NCBI RefSeq assembly: GCF_030272615.1
Contig: NC_081411.1
Coordinates: 212,717,744 to 212,781,743, forward strand
Direction of reading: 5' to 3'
From: Cryptomeria japonica
Lineage: Eukaryota > Streptophyta > Pinopsida > Cupressales > Cupressaceae
Length of the DNA stretch: 64,000 nucleotides
Shown: positions 23,122-35,072 of the stretch, one piece after another
How positions within the stretch are numbered: position 1 is the stretch's first letter
Layout: each line of letters begins with the position of its first letter
The notes under the pieces: generated by a model
What the model was told of the DNA's origin: nothing
Databases searched by the model: none
The model's input: the letters and a program-made list of their open reading frames with translations, nothing else
Position numbers and translations under genes: made by a program

Positions 23122-23830
23122 TAGAGCACTAGAATATGGGATTTCTTTTAACCCTAAAAAATGCCACTTTGTTGTAACTGAGGGCAAACTGTTAGGACAC
23201 ATTGTATCCAAAGATGGAGTAAGGATAGACCCTGAGAGAGTGGTGGCCATTGACAAAATACCCATCCCCAAGACTATGAAGGCCATCCAATCTTTCTTTG
23301 GCCAAATAAACTTTGTTTGTAGGTTCATATCCAACTTTGTTGAGATAGTAAAACCCATTTCTAAGATGTTGAAGAAAGGAGCTATAATAGATTGGACAGA
23401 TGCAGCCCTAGAAGCCTTTGTAGCTATTAAGTGATCCATCAAACAAGCCCCTATTTTGAAAGCACATGATTTCAGTAAACCCTTTCAGGTTTTCTCCTTT
23501 TCTTAATTGCACACTGTAGTTGTTTTCATGTTACAAAAGAACAATAAGGGGTATGAACAACCTATTTCTTTTTATAGTAAATCCCTCTAAGTAGCGGAAC
23601 TCAAGTATGATATCATGGAAAAGCAAGCATATGCTTTAGTCAAGGCTATGAAAAAATTTAGACCTTACCTTGTAGCTGCCCATGTCATAGCTTATGTGCC
23701 TAATGCAGCAATGAAGGATATCTTTGTCCAGTCAGAGACAACAGGCAAAAGATGTAGTGGATCAACAAGATCCAAGAATTTAATATTGACATTTAGATTA
23801 CTAAGTTGGTCAGGGGCATGGGTTTAGCAA
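23122..23830 (+). pseudogene. Element B RT C-terminal part and RT-linked RNase H
   Basis: The sequence continues B's RT after element C: FNPKKCHFVVTEGKLLGHIV, then PKTMKAIQSFFGQINFVCRF (connection) and DWTDAALEAF. The RNase H of Ty3 type follows (KAHDFSKPFQVF, then NNKGYEQPISFYSKSL, ELKYDIMEKQAYALVKAMKK). Stops interrupt it at ~23434, ~23505 and ~23590. The Glu of AELKYDIMEKQ is kept, while the first-Asp block is degraded. Confidence 0.8.
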
Positions 23831-25140
23831 AGCTCGTGGTGAAAGAAAATTTGGATGCTGCCCAAATTAATACTTTGTCTACCTCAGAGGACAACATATG
23901 TAGTTTGCAACACACTTCATGGTATACCAACATCTTTTATTTTCTAAAGCATGCAAAGTGTCTTGATGAGCTTGCTGACACTCAAAAAAGGACTCTGAAG
24001 CTGCATGCCCAAAGGTGTGTTTTTATTTATGGGGATTTCTACTATAGAGACAAAGATGCTCTATTATTGTTATTCTTAGATAAGCATTGGGGTCAAGTAA
24101 TGCTTAAAGATATACATGCAGGGATATGTGGGGGGCACTATACAACAAAGACTATTTCCCACAAGGTGTTAAGGGATAGATACTTCTAGCATACATTGTT
24201 CAAGGATGATCATGAATTTGTTAGGAAATGTGAATCTTGCCAGAAGTTTTCAGGCAAGCTAAAGTATTCAGGAGCTTTGCCTCTCTAACCTATGCAAGTG
24301 GAGGCCTCTTTTTATCAATGGGTATAGATTTTATTGGAGATATTACTGAAAGGTCTAGTGGAGGACACAAATGGATTCTAGTAGCCACAAACTATTTCAC
24401 AAAATGGATGGAATCTATCCCCACTAGGCGGGCAGCTAGTAAGGTCGTAGTTAATTTTTTGACAAGTAACATAATCACCAGGTTTAGAGTTCCAGTCAGA
24501 TTAATAATGGACAATGCAATGTGCTTCAGATTTGAGGAGTTTACTGATTTTTGTAGTACTTATGGTATCAATATCTCCTACTCATCCCTATACCACCCAT
24601 AAGGAAATGGGCAGGTTGAGTCCAAAAACAAGAGTATGTTAAAAATCATCAAAAGGAATCTTGAGAAGAATAAAAAGGTTTGGGATTTCAAGTTAAAGAC
24701 TGCATTATGGGCTAATAGAATCATTGTCAAGAAAGCTACTGGCAAATCTTCATTTGAATTAGTATATGGCACACAAGTCAGACTGCCCATGAACAACTTT
24801 TTTCCAGTGTACAAGTTTATTCAGGAGCATGAATGGGATATTCCTGAGCCAATGGAGGAGAGAATGGAGCAATTTGCAGAGCTTAGTGAAATCAGAAATG
24901 ATGCACACAAAAGAAACCTGAAGTTGCAATAAAAAAGTAAGTACTTTGTTTGACAAAAAAGCATTAGAAAAGAAAATCTGATATTAATGATTTGTTATTA
25001 CTTTGGAATGCTAGAGCTCAAAACAAAGGCAAGAATGGAAAATTTGAAGCCCTATGGCTGGGCCCTTTTGTTGTTACAAAGAAAAACGGCGAGGAATCAT
25101 ACTTCCTCATAGGCATGAATTGTGAAGTGCAATAACTGCC
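23806..25140 (+). pseudogene. Element B integrase
   Basis: The frame at 23806-24189 carries the zinc domain (DIHAGICGGHYTTKTISHK, then CESCQKF after a TAG). 24237-24602 carries the core with Asp in GIDFIGDI and IMDNAMCF. A TAA at 24600 lies just before GNGQVESKNKS, which has the catalytic Glu, so the three DDE residues are all present but separated by a stop. 24636-24932 continues the core and C-terminus (LKTALWANRI, FELVYGTQVRLP). The last weak coding (ENLKPYGW) is near 25050. It inserts cDNA in intact relatives. Confidence 0.85.
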
Positions 25141-25726
25141 AGTGCATGGACAGTTCCTAATACACTTCTTTGCTTGATCTCTTTCCATGCACAATAGGAT
25201 TTAGGTTTTGTATATATTTAGTTTAGGGTTTTGTGTAAATATTCATGTGTTTTTTGAATGGTCTTCTCTCCCAGAGATCTGAACCCTCACTTTGACCTAA
25301 AAGATCAAACATCCCCAAGCTAGAGCCACTGTTGGAAGTGCTAAAAATTGGCATTTAAGTGTGCCCCTCCTATGTTTTAAATCTTAGAGGTTTTAAAAGG
25401 GTTTTGCTACTACTAAGATTTCCCTTTTATTCTCTCAAGCCATGTTTTGCTTTGCAGTTGACTTGCATTTATCAGTTTCCTCGCCTTAAGTCATGGTCAA
25501 GAGGGTTCTTCATCATTGGTTTACCGGCCTCGTGTGTTATGTTTTTATATCGAGCTAGTAACCTAAAGTATTGGTTGCCTAAAAGATTATATTTATTCCC
25601 TTGATGATTAATTCTAAGTCATAAATCCCCTAGGGAGGCCCCATCTCACAACCACTTTACCAATCATAAGTCCCCACGTGCTCTAAATATTCACTTAAGT
25701 GTTGGCCTTGGTATCACAATTGCACG

Positions 25727-26750
25727 GGATAAGCAAATACAAAGGAAATGTGCGAGAGAAGCTTATTCCGCAAGTGTATTTGTAGTAGGTCTTAGTTGCG
25801 TAGGATAAGGATATAACACTACTCAAGAGGAAATGTTATCCCACAATACATCTGAAGTAGAGAAAAAGGTAGCAGAGGATAATAAAGGCTATCAAGAAGA
25901 AAAGAGAATCATTATCCCGTGACATCTTCATAACAGTTCAAAAGTAGCGGGATAAGGAACAATGAAAGGAGAAACTAAAAGAAAAGGTTATCCAGTGCCG
26001 ATTCTTTAATACACAGTATGGCCACATCAAATAATGGTAGTTAGAGAACACTAAAGAAAACATTATCTTGCGGTATCTTCAGCATTCCAAAATAGGAACA
26101 AAGAAAGTGTTATCCCGCGAGATTGCCAAGATGCTAAAATAGTAGCATGGGATAAGAAACGGTGAAGGAAGTGAAAAGTGCAGAGGCTTATCCCATAAAG
26201 CTCTTCATTATGAAGATTGGTCGCATGGGATAAGAAATAAAAAAGGATACTAAAGATATTCTTATCTTGTGAAGACTCCAGCCAGTTCAAAAGGGGTCGC
26301 AGGATAAGGTTGCAAGCTAAGGAAAGAGTGATTTCTTATCACGCACATTCTCGCGGGGATAAGAAATAAGATGTGGGATAAGGAAGTACTAAGCTAAGGG
26401 TTTATCCCGCATGGTTAAACACATAAAGGAAAAGCGTTCTCAAGTAGCGAAGAGATGAAAGACTAAGGACACTACAGGATAAGAGAATGACCTAAAAGGC
26501 ATTCTTAAGGCCTTATCCCGCGAAAAAAAACTAGGATAGTTGTTATGACACAGGATAAGGAAGGATAAAGTCAATAGAAGCAAAATAGCAAAGGCTTATC
26601 CCATGAAGATGAAAGGGGTGTTCTTGAATGCCATGGGATAAGAAAACAAAGAAGATATAAAGGAATCTTATCCCACAGAGATATTTAAATCTATGAAAAA
26701 TGGTGTGGGATAACTAAATGTGGAGATTTCAAAGCTTCAGTTATCCCGCA
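25727..26750. repeat. Array of alternating inverted GGGATAA / TTATCCC motifs
   Basis: About 26 copies of GCGGGATAAG, or its complement CTTATCCCGC, allowing changes, occur in ~1 kb. They mostly alternate in orientation and are usually 35-45 bp apart. Examples of plus copies are near 25727, 25949, 26145, 26225, 26300, 26550, 26632 and 26703. Examples of minus copies are near 25768, 25911, 26110, 26189, 26513, 26594, 26665 and 26738. Neighbouring opposite copies can pair as hairpin stems of 8-10 bp. The spacer sequences differ widely while the motif is kept. Confidence 0.8.
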
Positions 26751-27360
26751 TGGCTAAGATGGATAGAATGGTCAGAATGACATAAAATTTTAACAAGTCA
26801 AAGGTAGCTAAAGGAGGTTTAGGAGAATGTCATGTCAGTATTCAAAGGAAATCAAAAGTTGATCTTGGTTGTTCATTTCCTGATCAATGGTTGAAATTCA
26901 AATCTAGGGCCAACGCCCAACTCTGTCCAATATAAATGAATTAATGGTGATGCCAAAAAGAGAAATTCAGCAACATTCTTCCACACCTTACATCTGAGAG
27001 GACTAGTCAGAGCCTTTCCATTTTTGTTGCCCCTAAAAGTTTTGCATAGGTTGTCCATTTTGGGAGATTGATAAGAGCACTTAGTCAACAAGGAATGGTC
27101 TCCAAGACACCTGCCACCAAGCGCCAAGCTGCACTTTTTGATCTTGATAGGAGCAGATATTGAAGTACCATTGTGAGGAAACTTTTTACAGATCCATAGC
27201 CCATGCTCCCAGGATGATTCCTTCTCAACCACTTTCATTTAATGCATCAAAGAAGATTACATGCAAAGAATCAAGGACGAAAGCCTTAGGGAAGATTATA
27301 ATGCAGTAGGATTTTGACATGTGTCTTCTCTGGCTTGAAGCTTGTTTTGCTCTGTTGTGT

Positions 27361-27368
27361 TATAAAAG
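27361..27368 (+). promoter_or_regulatory. Putative TATA box
   Basis: TATAAAAG lies in a non-coding region downstream of the motif array. It suits a Pol II core promoter, most likely of the B 3' LTR. There is no transcript evidence. Confidence 0.4.
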
Positions 27369-28387
27369 AGAATTCAAGGCTAGGAAGAAGGATTTAAAAA
27401 CTTTTGATTTGTATGTACTAGAAAATCTAAGCTTAATGCAAATACAGTTAGTCAACTTTTGCAAGTTTAGTGAGCCGAATAGTTTGTCATGAATGTATCA
27501 ATCTTATTTTGAAAATCAATAAAGAGAACATTCATTTTTTGGCTCCCATCTCTTGTGTTATATTGTATGAGTTGAAGTGTTAATGACATGTTTATCTTAT
27601 CTTCTCTAATGGAGAATGTGTGTTTCTTGATTGGTTTCATTTCAAGTAAATGAATTAAATTTTGTCTTGAACACTGCAATATTTGTGTGAGAGAGTGTGA
27701 GAGGAAGTTATGGATGCATTCTTATTTTAATCATTTTAAGAAAGTCTTATGTGCTTAGTATTAAGTCTTAATGTTGATAATATGATATTGTTTGTCACTA
27801 GGCCTGCTATTTGACTCTATATTCTGTTTGAACAAGCATTGGTCATACTATCTTAAGTTTTAGGATCATTCTTACATTCTTATTTCACCTTTTATATTTC
27901 TATATTTAGTTCTTCTGCATTAGGAGTGGAATAGATTAGAGCCATCTTTCAATGCAAGAAAAAGAGACATAATCTAAGGTTCAAGCCAAAATTTGTAACT
28001 TATTATACTTTCCTTGGTATATTTTCATTGAGAGAATTTGCTATACAATGTAATTTTTGTTTGTATGAAGATAAAATGTTGTGTAACATTTCAATAGGGA
28101 TACCCACCTAGGTCTTGCAAAGCTTGAAGAGTAGAAGATTGCAAATTTCATGCTTAATCTTATTCATTGGCCAAATCTAATCCTATATTTGTTTATGAGT
28201 TATTGGATATTCCTCTAGTATTTAGGATCTGTTGATTTGGCGGAACCAATATAGAGAAGCAGAGTGAAGGAGTTTTAGCAGCTAAATACGAGCTTGAAGC
28301 AATCTATCAATGATTTTGTGCACCCAATTGAGAATCAAAAAGGTATTTTTTATTTGTGAAGCTCTTTCTTCATATTCATATTTTGAA

Positions 28388-30425
28388 ATGGCATTTGCAT
28401 CTGGTATTGCGACTCCACTAATGGTCAAAATTTCTGAGAGAGCAAGGCCCATGTTTAAAAGGAATCCATTCAAATCCACTGAGAATGATCAGGAAGGTGC
28501 ATTTTATTCAATCTTATATGGTGTGCTCCATAATGAAGATGTCAGGGTATATATCCATTGCAACATTTAAGATCTTGGGAATGCAAATATGCTTTCACTC
28601 TACACCAAGCACATGATGGATGGTATGGGGAATTTGAAGCCAAAATTCAATTCACTACACTAAAAGGGTTTCATTCAATTTATTCACTTCCCAGTGTTCG
28701 ATGAACCTGAATGGGTCCATTACATTTTGAGTTGAATCCATGATGAATTCATGTGGCTGGATTGACCTTATAAGATCACCAAGCAAGCCATTGAAGTAGT
28801 TACCTATTTAAAAGCAACCGGTAAACTCCCTGGATTGAGGAAAGTACAAAACACAACAGTAACAAAGGTTATCTATTCTCAGTTTGATAGCCAGTCAATG
28901 ACAATCAATGATATTAGTGAGCATAATTTTACATTTTCCTCGATGGTGATTAGATATAAGGTATATCAATCAATCAAGCATAATTCTATATCTAGCACGA
29001 CCATATTTATAGCTTATGAGATGCTAAAGGAAGGCAAAAGGTATGATTGAGTTGTTCAGTTCTTCTCAATGAATTATTAAGCAACCTGAAGAAGATCAAG
29101 CAAGACAAAAAGCATGCATTTAAGTTTGGTTCCTTGATTATTTGTCTAGCATTATATTTTCTCAATGAGAACCCTGATATTGGAAAGATGCAGTGGGGAT
29201 ATGACAAACCGGTAGTTGTTCAGATTAAGGAAGGATTACAAGGTTTAGGTGATACTGTTGTACAAAAATCCACCCTGTGGGGATACTTCAAATCTTTTCA
29301 AGCCTCAATGCAAAGTAGGGAAATAATTCCTAAATAAATTGTAGAGAAGTATGAGAAAACCAATTATTTTGTGGTTGATAAAGATCAATACTACATCAAG
29401 GTAGTTGAGCCAAGAACTGTTTGGATAATGCCCATGGGGTATGAGGTGGATGGTGCCATGCTTGATTCATATGCTCAACATTTTTTTATTCAACCTGTAG
29501 ATGACAAGGAGGAGAGGTTTGGTACTTGTCAAGAGAAAGACCTAGATTTGCACAAGAAGTTTATCGGACCTACTAGGAAGACGAAAGTAAGGAAAGAGGT
29601 AGAGGAGCTGGTAGAACAAATGGGCTTATCCAAGGAAGTTATGAAAAGGGAAAGAGAACATAATATTCTAAAGGAGGAAGTCATGGTGAAGCCAAAGAAG
29701 ACTAAACCTATTTCCACCCCTCTGAAGCAAGCCAAGCCAAAACAGTTCCAGTTTGCACCTACTTCAGGTGTACAGAAGCCCATTCCTCCACCAAATCTCA
29801 ATCTACATCAACAATCGGTTGGGCAGAGAAGAGGAAGAAGGAGAAACCTTAGAGAGTATATGTTGTCGCCACTACTGGGGATGTAGAGATGAAATTTGAT
29901 GAAGTAGTGAGAGAGGTAAAAAAAATAACCACCTATGCAAGAGTGGTAAATAAGCCACAATCTAGTGGAGCTCGGCAAGCAAAGAAACCAAGAGTAGAAC
30001 CTGAATCATCTAGTAAGGGAAAAGTGAGAAAATAGTAGAAATATGAGATTGATGCAGCTCTAAAATCTAGTAAGATTGAAGGTACATTTGAAATAGTTCC
30101 CCCATTGACCTTAAAGGAGTTGATTAATGAAATTCTTAAGGATGGGAATTTGAATAATGTATCTACAAATTATGAAAATTTGGATGATAAAGATCAGAGG
30201 GTAGTTGAAGAAGTAATTGTAGAATATATGGATGTATATAGTAAGACATTAATAGAACTTGCATCTATGATCCCTAAAATTCTATATGACATTTTGGATG
30301 CAAGAAGGCTTACAGCTAGTCAAGAGGATGAGAAAATAAAAGAATATGTGCTAGTAAATCTATCTTCTGTCATTTCTAGAGATGAAGTCACAAGATTATT
30401 GAAACTTGCCAAGGATAGATTCTGA
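28388..30425 (+). pseudogene. Element G ORF2, N-terminal and middle parts
   Basis: ATG at 28388 starts MAFASGIATPLMVKISE. The frame is broken by at least six stops and shifts. Shared blocks in order are EDVRVYIHCNI, DEFMWLD, KITKQAIEVVTYL, FGSLIICLALYF then NENPDIG, PRTVWIMPMGYEVDGAML (about 29420) and the Lys-rich part KPKKTKPISTPLKQ. A second conserved block, LKELINEILKDGNLNNV to RRLTASQEDEKI (30110-30330), matches F's LSEIIEDGKLKNLNKL and RRVAIVELDKKI. No enzyme motif is recognised. Confidence 0.65.
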
Positions 30426-30529
30426 AGCAAAAAAAGGGTAAATAAGCTTATGGTAGGGAAGAAAGATGAGGTGATAAAGGAGACTAAAATAATTTTAATA
30501 TAATTTTTGATAGATTAGAGGGTTTATGT

Positions 30530-31581
30530 GAATTCCGGAAGAACCCACTCAAGACACCTCTATTTCGAAAGTAAATACAATTGTCCCTGGCAAGAAAAAG
30601 GATTAGTCACCTGAGAGAGCCACTCCAGAAGGACAGTCAAATGATCAAACTCTAGCTGATAATATTAATGGTGAAAATGATACCTCTGGTGATGTTGTAT
30701 AGGATCCTCCGGCTACATAACTTGTGTTAGAGAAAGCAACTGAGGAGACGGTAAATGAGGAGAAGAATGTGGATGATGGTGAGAAATATGGAAAGGGTGA
30801 GAGTGCAGAAGTTGCAGATAAGGAGAAAGGAGAGGAGAAGGAAGAACAGGCTCTAAAAACAGTGGCAAGAGACACTGGTGTTGTTAAAGGGAAACAAGTT
30901 GTTGATCCAGAACATTTTGGTCAAGGGCTGATTGACTTAAGATCCCTATCTCCCATTCAAGCACTTAAATTGGAAACTCTAGCTCAATCCAAATCCAGTG
31001 AGGACTTGCTTAAATCCCATTCTACAGACAAGGAATTAATATCAATAGCGGGGGATATGTTGGAGAAGATTATGCCATCTTTCAAACTGGATACATCTGA
31101 TTGCTCTAGTAAGCTCAAGGGTTTGTTAAGTGTTGTTGGTTCTCATTTTGAATCTTTGGAGAAGGCAGCAGATACTAAAGTTTTGAATCAGTTTAATGCT
31201 ATGAGGTTGAAAACATTTTTGAAAATGATTGAAGATGATAGAGTCGGTCTAGTTACTACACTAAAGAATATTCAAGATGCAATTGATGAAGGAGGCAATA
31301 TATACAAGTCATGTCTAATTTTTCCCAAATTCACTATAAATATTGACAAGAAAATAAAGGAATGTGAAGATCAGCTAGAAAGCATATCACAGTCATACGC
31401 ACCACAGTCTACTTCGGCTAGCAATTTTGAACCTCAAGTTTTAAGTTTACTGAATAAAATCAAGAGTCTAAACTATGAAAAGCAAAGAGTTTTGGGTAGA
31501 GTAGATGAGTTAAGGAGTCTTATCACTCCCCAAATAGATTATGATCAGCATTTTGGAGAGCTTGAGGAAAGCATGGGATAA
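30530..31581 (+). pseudogene. Element G ORF2 C-terminal region (acidic linker plus coiled coil)
   Basis: The open frame to 31581 (285 codons from 30724) begins with an acidic Glu/Lys linker (EETVNEEKNVDDGEKYGKGE). A mostly helical domain follows, with repeated heptads (KKIKECEDQLESISQSY, LNKIKSLNYEKQRVLGRVDE). F has the same arrangement at 36801-35215. It may mediate oligomerisation. It is separated from the upstream frame by stops that look secondary, so ORF2 was probably one protein of about 1000 residues. Confidence 0.6.
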
Positions 31582-31805
31582 ACATTTGTTGTCCCTTAGG
31601 ACAATTTTTGCACACATTTTAAAATTTATGTGAGCAGCTGTACATACCCTTGTATATCAATTTTGGCGGATCATTTATCTTTGGCATTGCTATCAAAGGG
31701 GGAGAGAGAAAAGTAAAAAATGGTGTACTTTTTTAGGGGGAGCTTGTATATTCTTTGAAAATTTGAAATTTTACATTCTTAAGTGTACAATTCAAAGGGG
31801 GACAT
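31582..31805 (+). other. Element G 3' non-coding region with G-runs and polypurine tract
   Basis: CAAAGGGGGAGAG (31694), TAGGGGGAGCTT (31733) and the final AAAGGGGGACAT (31794-31805) lie in the same order as in C, E and F. The last one abuts the LTR start TGTTGCCAAG. Confidence 0.7.
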
Positions 31806-32952
31806 TGTTGCCAAGAGACACTGATCTAGTGATTTCGATGAAGATTAGTGAATGATAGTTTCTTAGGGGTTGTCATTGATGGCAACTTAGTTTGCAAATC
31901 ACATCCGGTGTACATAGAATTGGTTTACTAGAAGCCATTTTTTTCATAAGGCATAAGTCTAGAAGGTGGAACGCAGTTACAGGGAGAGCATGAGATCATG
32001 GTGCACATCTTGATTTTGGTGATGTATTTTGGGTTGTGGTGATCAAGAGTTAGTTTGAGGTTTGAGACAAATTATCTCATGATCTTGATATCCGGTTTTG
32101 AATTGTGTGCAAGTTTAGAGCTCTAGTATCAGTAATTACATTAGGACAGAGTTATTTTGGAGTAACGTGTGTTGCAGATTTGTTGGGATAATTCTGGTGA
32201 TCAGTTTCATGTTTGAGATGATTGGGCCAACTTATGGGAAGCATTTTATCATCTTTCTTTGGTCCTCAATCGGTTTTGTGATCAGATTGAGCCAACTTGG
32301 TGGAATACATTTCATGTTGTGTATTATATGGTTTTTTGGAAGCCGACTTAGTTATTGATTCTTTTTTATGGTGCAGATATATAAGATTGATTTCATTGAT
32401 CATTTTGAAGTGTGAAATGAGTGAAGTCTATATGAGTGAATTTGTAAGTTTGGTGAAGATTTCATTGCTCCAATATGTGATAGAGCAATGTTACAGAGAA
32501 GAATAACATAACAATTGCAGAAGATAGTATGAGCCTAACTAGAGCTGTATTTTGGCATACTTAGATGCTACACTTCAGTTCACTTATCATTGTAATCATT
32601 TTGTATTATCCTATAAGGCAATGAGCCTTCCTTCGGGTTGTAGACCTTTTGTAATTGAGCAGTGAGCTCTAGGCAGTGTACCTAAATGCAAGTGCATTCC
32701 ACTTTTGTAATATTGTTTTACTGTTGGCTATAGTATAATAATATTGTGGGTACTCAATCCCATTGTGGTTTTTCCCTTTCTAGGTTTCTACATAAAAATC
32801 TTGGTATTATGGTTGTGTGGTTGTTCATTTTATGTTTCTACATTTTGATTACTTTCTCATGCATTTGGTGATTTAAGAATGAGCTTGATAAATTTGCAAG
32901 TTATAAAACATTGATTCACCTCCCCCCCTCTCAATGTTCATTGATTCCAACA
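31806..32952 (+). mobile_element. 3' LTR of element G
   Basis: This 1147-bp LTR starts TGTTGCCAAG after the polypurine tract and ends GATTCCAACA. The LTR-end motif CACCTCCCCCCCTCTCA is at ~32917-32934, and the GTGGTTTTTCCC block shared with the C, E and F LTRs is near 32763. There is no partner 5' LTR in the window. Confidence 0.8.
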
Positions 32953-33366
32953 GATAGTGATAGTAGAGAAGGAAAAAAAGAGAAAGGATCCTAGATTTCT
33001 AGGTTTCTTTGTAGAAGAACAAAATAAAGTGACCAGAATAACAAAGATGTTAGAAAATATAGATCAATTGATGACTCCAGAAGAAGAAAGGCCTATAATT
33101 CAAAGAGATCTTGGTGTATGAGTGAAGCCTTGTGTTAGTTATGTAAGTGAAGAGCATAAGAGAACATCTTAGGATGTTGTACAAGTGGAGAATCAGTAAA
33201 TAAAGAGGCAAAAGACCACAGAGGACAAAGAAAAAGATCCACTTGAGATAATTGATATTGAAGATGTCTAAGAAGAACCAAGGGCTACTCAAGATGAGCC
33301 TATTCAAACAAGAATGATAGTGCCTCCAATGCTAACAAAAAAAAATATTAATTACTTTAAGGTACC
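32953..33366 (+). pseudogene. Decayed coding remnant of unknown origin
   Basis: One frame reads as protein between about 32970 and 33360 if its stops are set aside: RKDPRFLGFFVEEQNKV, TPEEERPIIQRDLG, RATQDEPIQTRM, PPMLTKKNINYFKVP. The four clearest stops (TGA, TAG, TAA, TAA) each differ by one C-to-T change from CGA, CAG or CAA. I do not recognise the protein. It lies between the right end of G and the left end of the H LTR, so it belongs to whatever both elements entered. It may be a retroelement linker region or a host gene piece. Confidence 0.4.
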
Positions 33367-33949
33367 TGTGTGTGCAAATATGTGACAATCAATTAAAGTA
33401 TCTAAACACACCAATGAAACATTATATTGAGGAATTCAAGTAATTAAACAAAAGATAAGAAAACTTCCCAATTGTGTTCCATTATTCTCTATCTCTAAGG
33501 ATTCTTTTAAACCATGCTTGCTCTCATATTGTGATGAACTTGGCTTTTAGAATGACAACCTAGAGGATGAGTGCTAATTCTAAATGCAAGAAATTCACCC
33601 TTACACTACATGATAATAAGCTATGATGATATGCAAATTGCTCTATATGATATTAAAATTCTTCTAATTGATGATGCTAAACTATGAATTGAAATTCTTT
33701 TAATGATTATGTTAATGAAATTACAATTTAATAAAAATGATTATGCTAACTTCATTCTAAAAATGCTTCTAAAATGCTAAAATGCTTAAGTTGATGAAAA
33801 GTGATAGAGTATGCAAAAATGCTAAAAGTTCTTGAGAGCTTTAACTGTGCAAATGAGAGCCTATTTATAAATTTTCCAAGGTGCATGTCCTAGGTGGCAG
33901 AGATCAACGACTCAGATTTGATTTGAGAAATTGAATGGTTGGAGATGAG
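33367..33949 (-). mobile_element. 3' LTR of element H, distal part
   Basis: This non-coding AT-rich sequence belongs with 42067-42667: the two parts together give about 1184 bp, the size of the other LTRs of this group (Z 1136, A 1205, solo 1174). On the minus strand it would end ...CACACACA at 33367. Words near 33880-33940 (AGATCAACG then CAGATTTG) recur in the solo LTR near 63235-63265. It is split from the rest by element I. Confidence 0.55.
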
Positions 33950-34284
33950 TGTGAGATTTTGCCAAGATCTAGAGGCAATGGAAAGCACAAATAAGAGAGA
34001 CAAAATATATGATAGGAATAAACTATATTCTATCAAGATGCAAAATATGATCAACTGGATTATTACAAGATGTTCAATGAATGCATGTACAAACAATGTA
34101 GATGAGCCTGCTTATATAGGCAAGGCTATATGGATATGTGAGCACACAAACATGACATGTGGCTTAATAAGAAACAAGGGTAGGTAGGAAATAGGTGTGG
34201 GTAGGTAGGAGAGACAATAAAATATTCCACATGACGTGGAATGTAACAACAAGATAAGATCAACACCATAAAAGGTGGAAATTC
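33950..34284 (-). mobile_element. 3' LTR of element I (lacks its first bases)
   Basis: This 335-bp segment is nearly identical to 41725-42059, with the same GCAAAATCTCACA end (minus strand) and TATATAAG (complement of 34111-34118). The first seven bases of the LTR are missing, because element F enters there at 34285. Confidence 0.8.
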
Positions 34285-35072
34285 TATTAGGATTCCCAAA
34301 GATACTGAGAGGGGCGGTGAATCAGTATATAACCAGTTACTGAATTTACTTGAATTAAAACATGTAAAGCATATCAATATTGTGTACCGGTAAACCAAAA
34401 ATAATGCAGTAAACAAGAATAACAACAACCACATGAAAAGCACACCATAACACAGTAGTTTAACAAGGAAACCCAGTGTGGGAAAAACCTCGGTGGGATT
34501 TGTGACCCACAATATTCACTTACTGACCAATAAGGGAATATTACTGTTTTACAAGAGGGGCCTACACATGTAGGAAGGCCAAGTGCCTAGAGCTCACTGC
34601 TCAATTACAACGGAAGTCATACTGACTTACAAAAATGGATTATACAAATCCAATGTCTTGTACTGCTTCAAATTAGCATCTGCTATGCGAGATCCAGTAC
34701 CGGTCTTAGCTCTGCTTCATACATAAACCCTTAACCTATAATTCGCATATTAGGTCTGCATAATTTCTCCTATCACATTATTACTAAATGTTCTACAATG
34801 ATCTCATACATATATGAGTCATATTACAACTCACCATGTCGGCTTACAATGATTTTACAATTAATTATAAAATATATTATGAAAAAAATTCCTGTCAGCC
34901 AGAGTGTCGGTATCCATCCTTTCACTGTCGGTGTTTTGTGTGTCGATGTAGAGTTTTTCATTATCAATGCCTGTATATTTGTTTTGCTAGTATCATATAA
35001 TTGCAAGGTTGCCATCAATGACAAAACCTTCAATCACCTACAATTTCTCATTGGAGTGTGCATTTGCCAACA
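34285..35072 (-). mobile_element. 3' LTR of element F
   Basis: This 788-bp LTR starts TGTTGGCAAATGC on the minus strand and ends ...GGGAATCCTAATA, where the 5' copy has ...CCTAACA. The final CA is therefore mutated to TA. The LTR-end motif TTCACCGCCCCTCTCA is at ~34305-34320. Confidence 0.85.

Larger units (their letters stand above)
11579..25140 (+). mobile_element. LTR retrotransposon B (Ty3-type) coding region, interrupted by A and C
   Basis: Domain order from left to right is Gag, protease, RNase H of RVT_3 type, reverse transcriptase, RT-linked RNase H, integrase. Element C interrupts the RT at 15506-23121. B's gag start, leader, primer site and 5' LTR lie left of the window beyond A. 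The 3' non-coding part and probably the 3' LTR run from 25140 to about 28.2 kb, but their limits could not be fixed. Stops and frameshifts are frequent, so this is an old copy. Confidence 0.75.
25141..28387 (+). other. 3' non-coding region of element B, probably including its 3' LTR
   Basis: No coding is recognised. The region holds the alternating GGGATAA/TTATCCC array (25727-26750) and a TATA box at 27361. A possible LTR start is the TG at 25330 (TGTTGGAAGTGC), and an end near 28,230 is possible. No clear polypurine tract, CA end or target duplication was found, so the LTR limits stay open. The last ~100 bases before 28388 may already belong to element G. Confidence 0.4.
28388..32952 (+). 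mobile_element. Retrotransposon G, 5'-truncated member of the C/F family
   Basis: From left to right it holds ORF2 (28388-31581, broken), G-run motifs and polypurine tract (31794-31805), and 3' LTR 31806-32952. The 5' LTR, primer site and ORF1 are missing, so the element was cut or deleted at its 5' side somewhere before 28388. Membership in the C/F family is shown by ORF2 motifs, the G-run pattern and the LTR-end motif. Confidence 0.75.

Noticed and set aside
26873-27238. 121-codon minus-strand frame as a host gene
   Set aside because: No domain, no promoter on that strand and it lies in a presumed LTR. It is probably chance.
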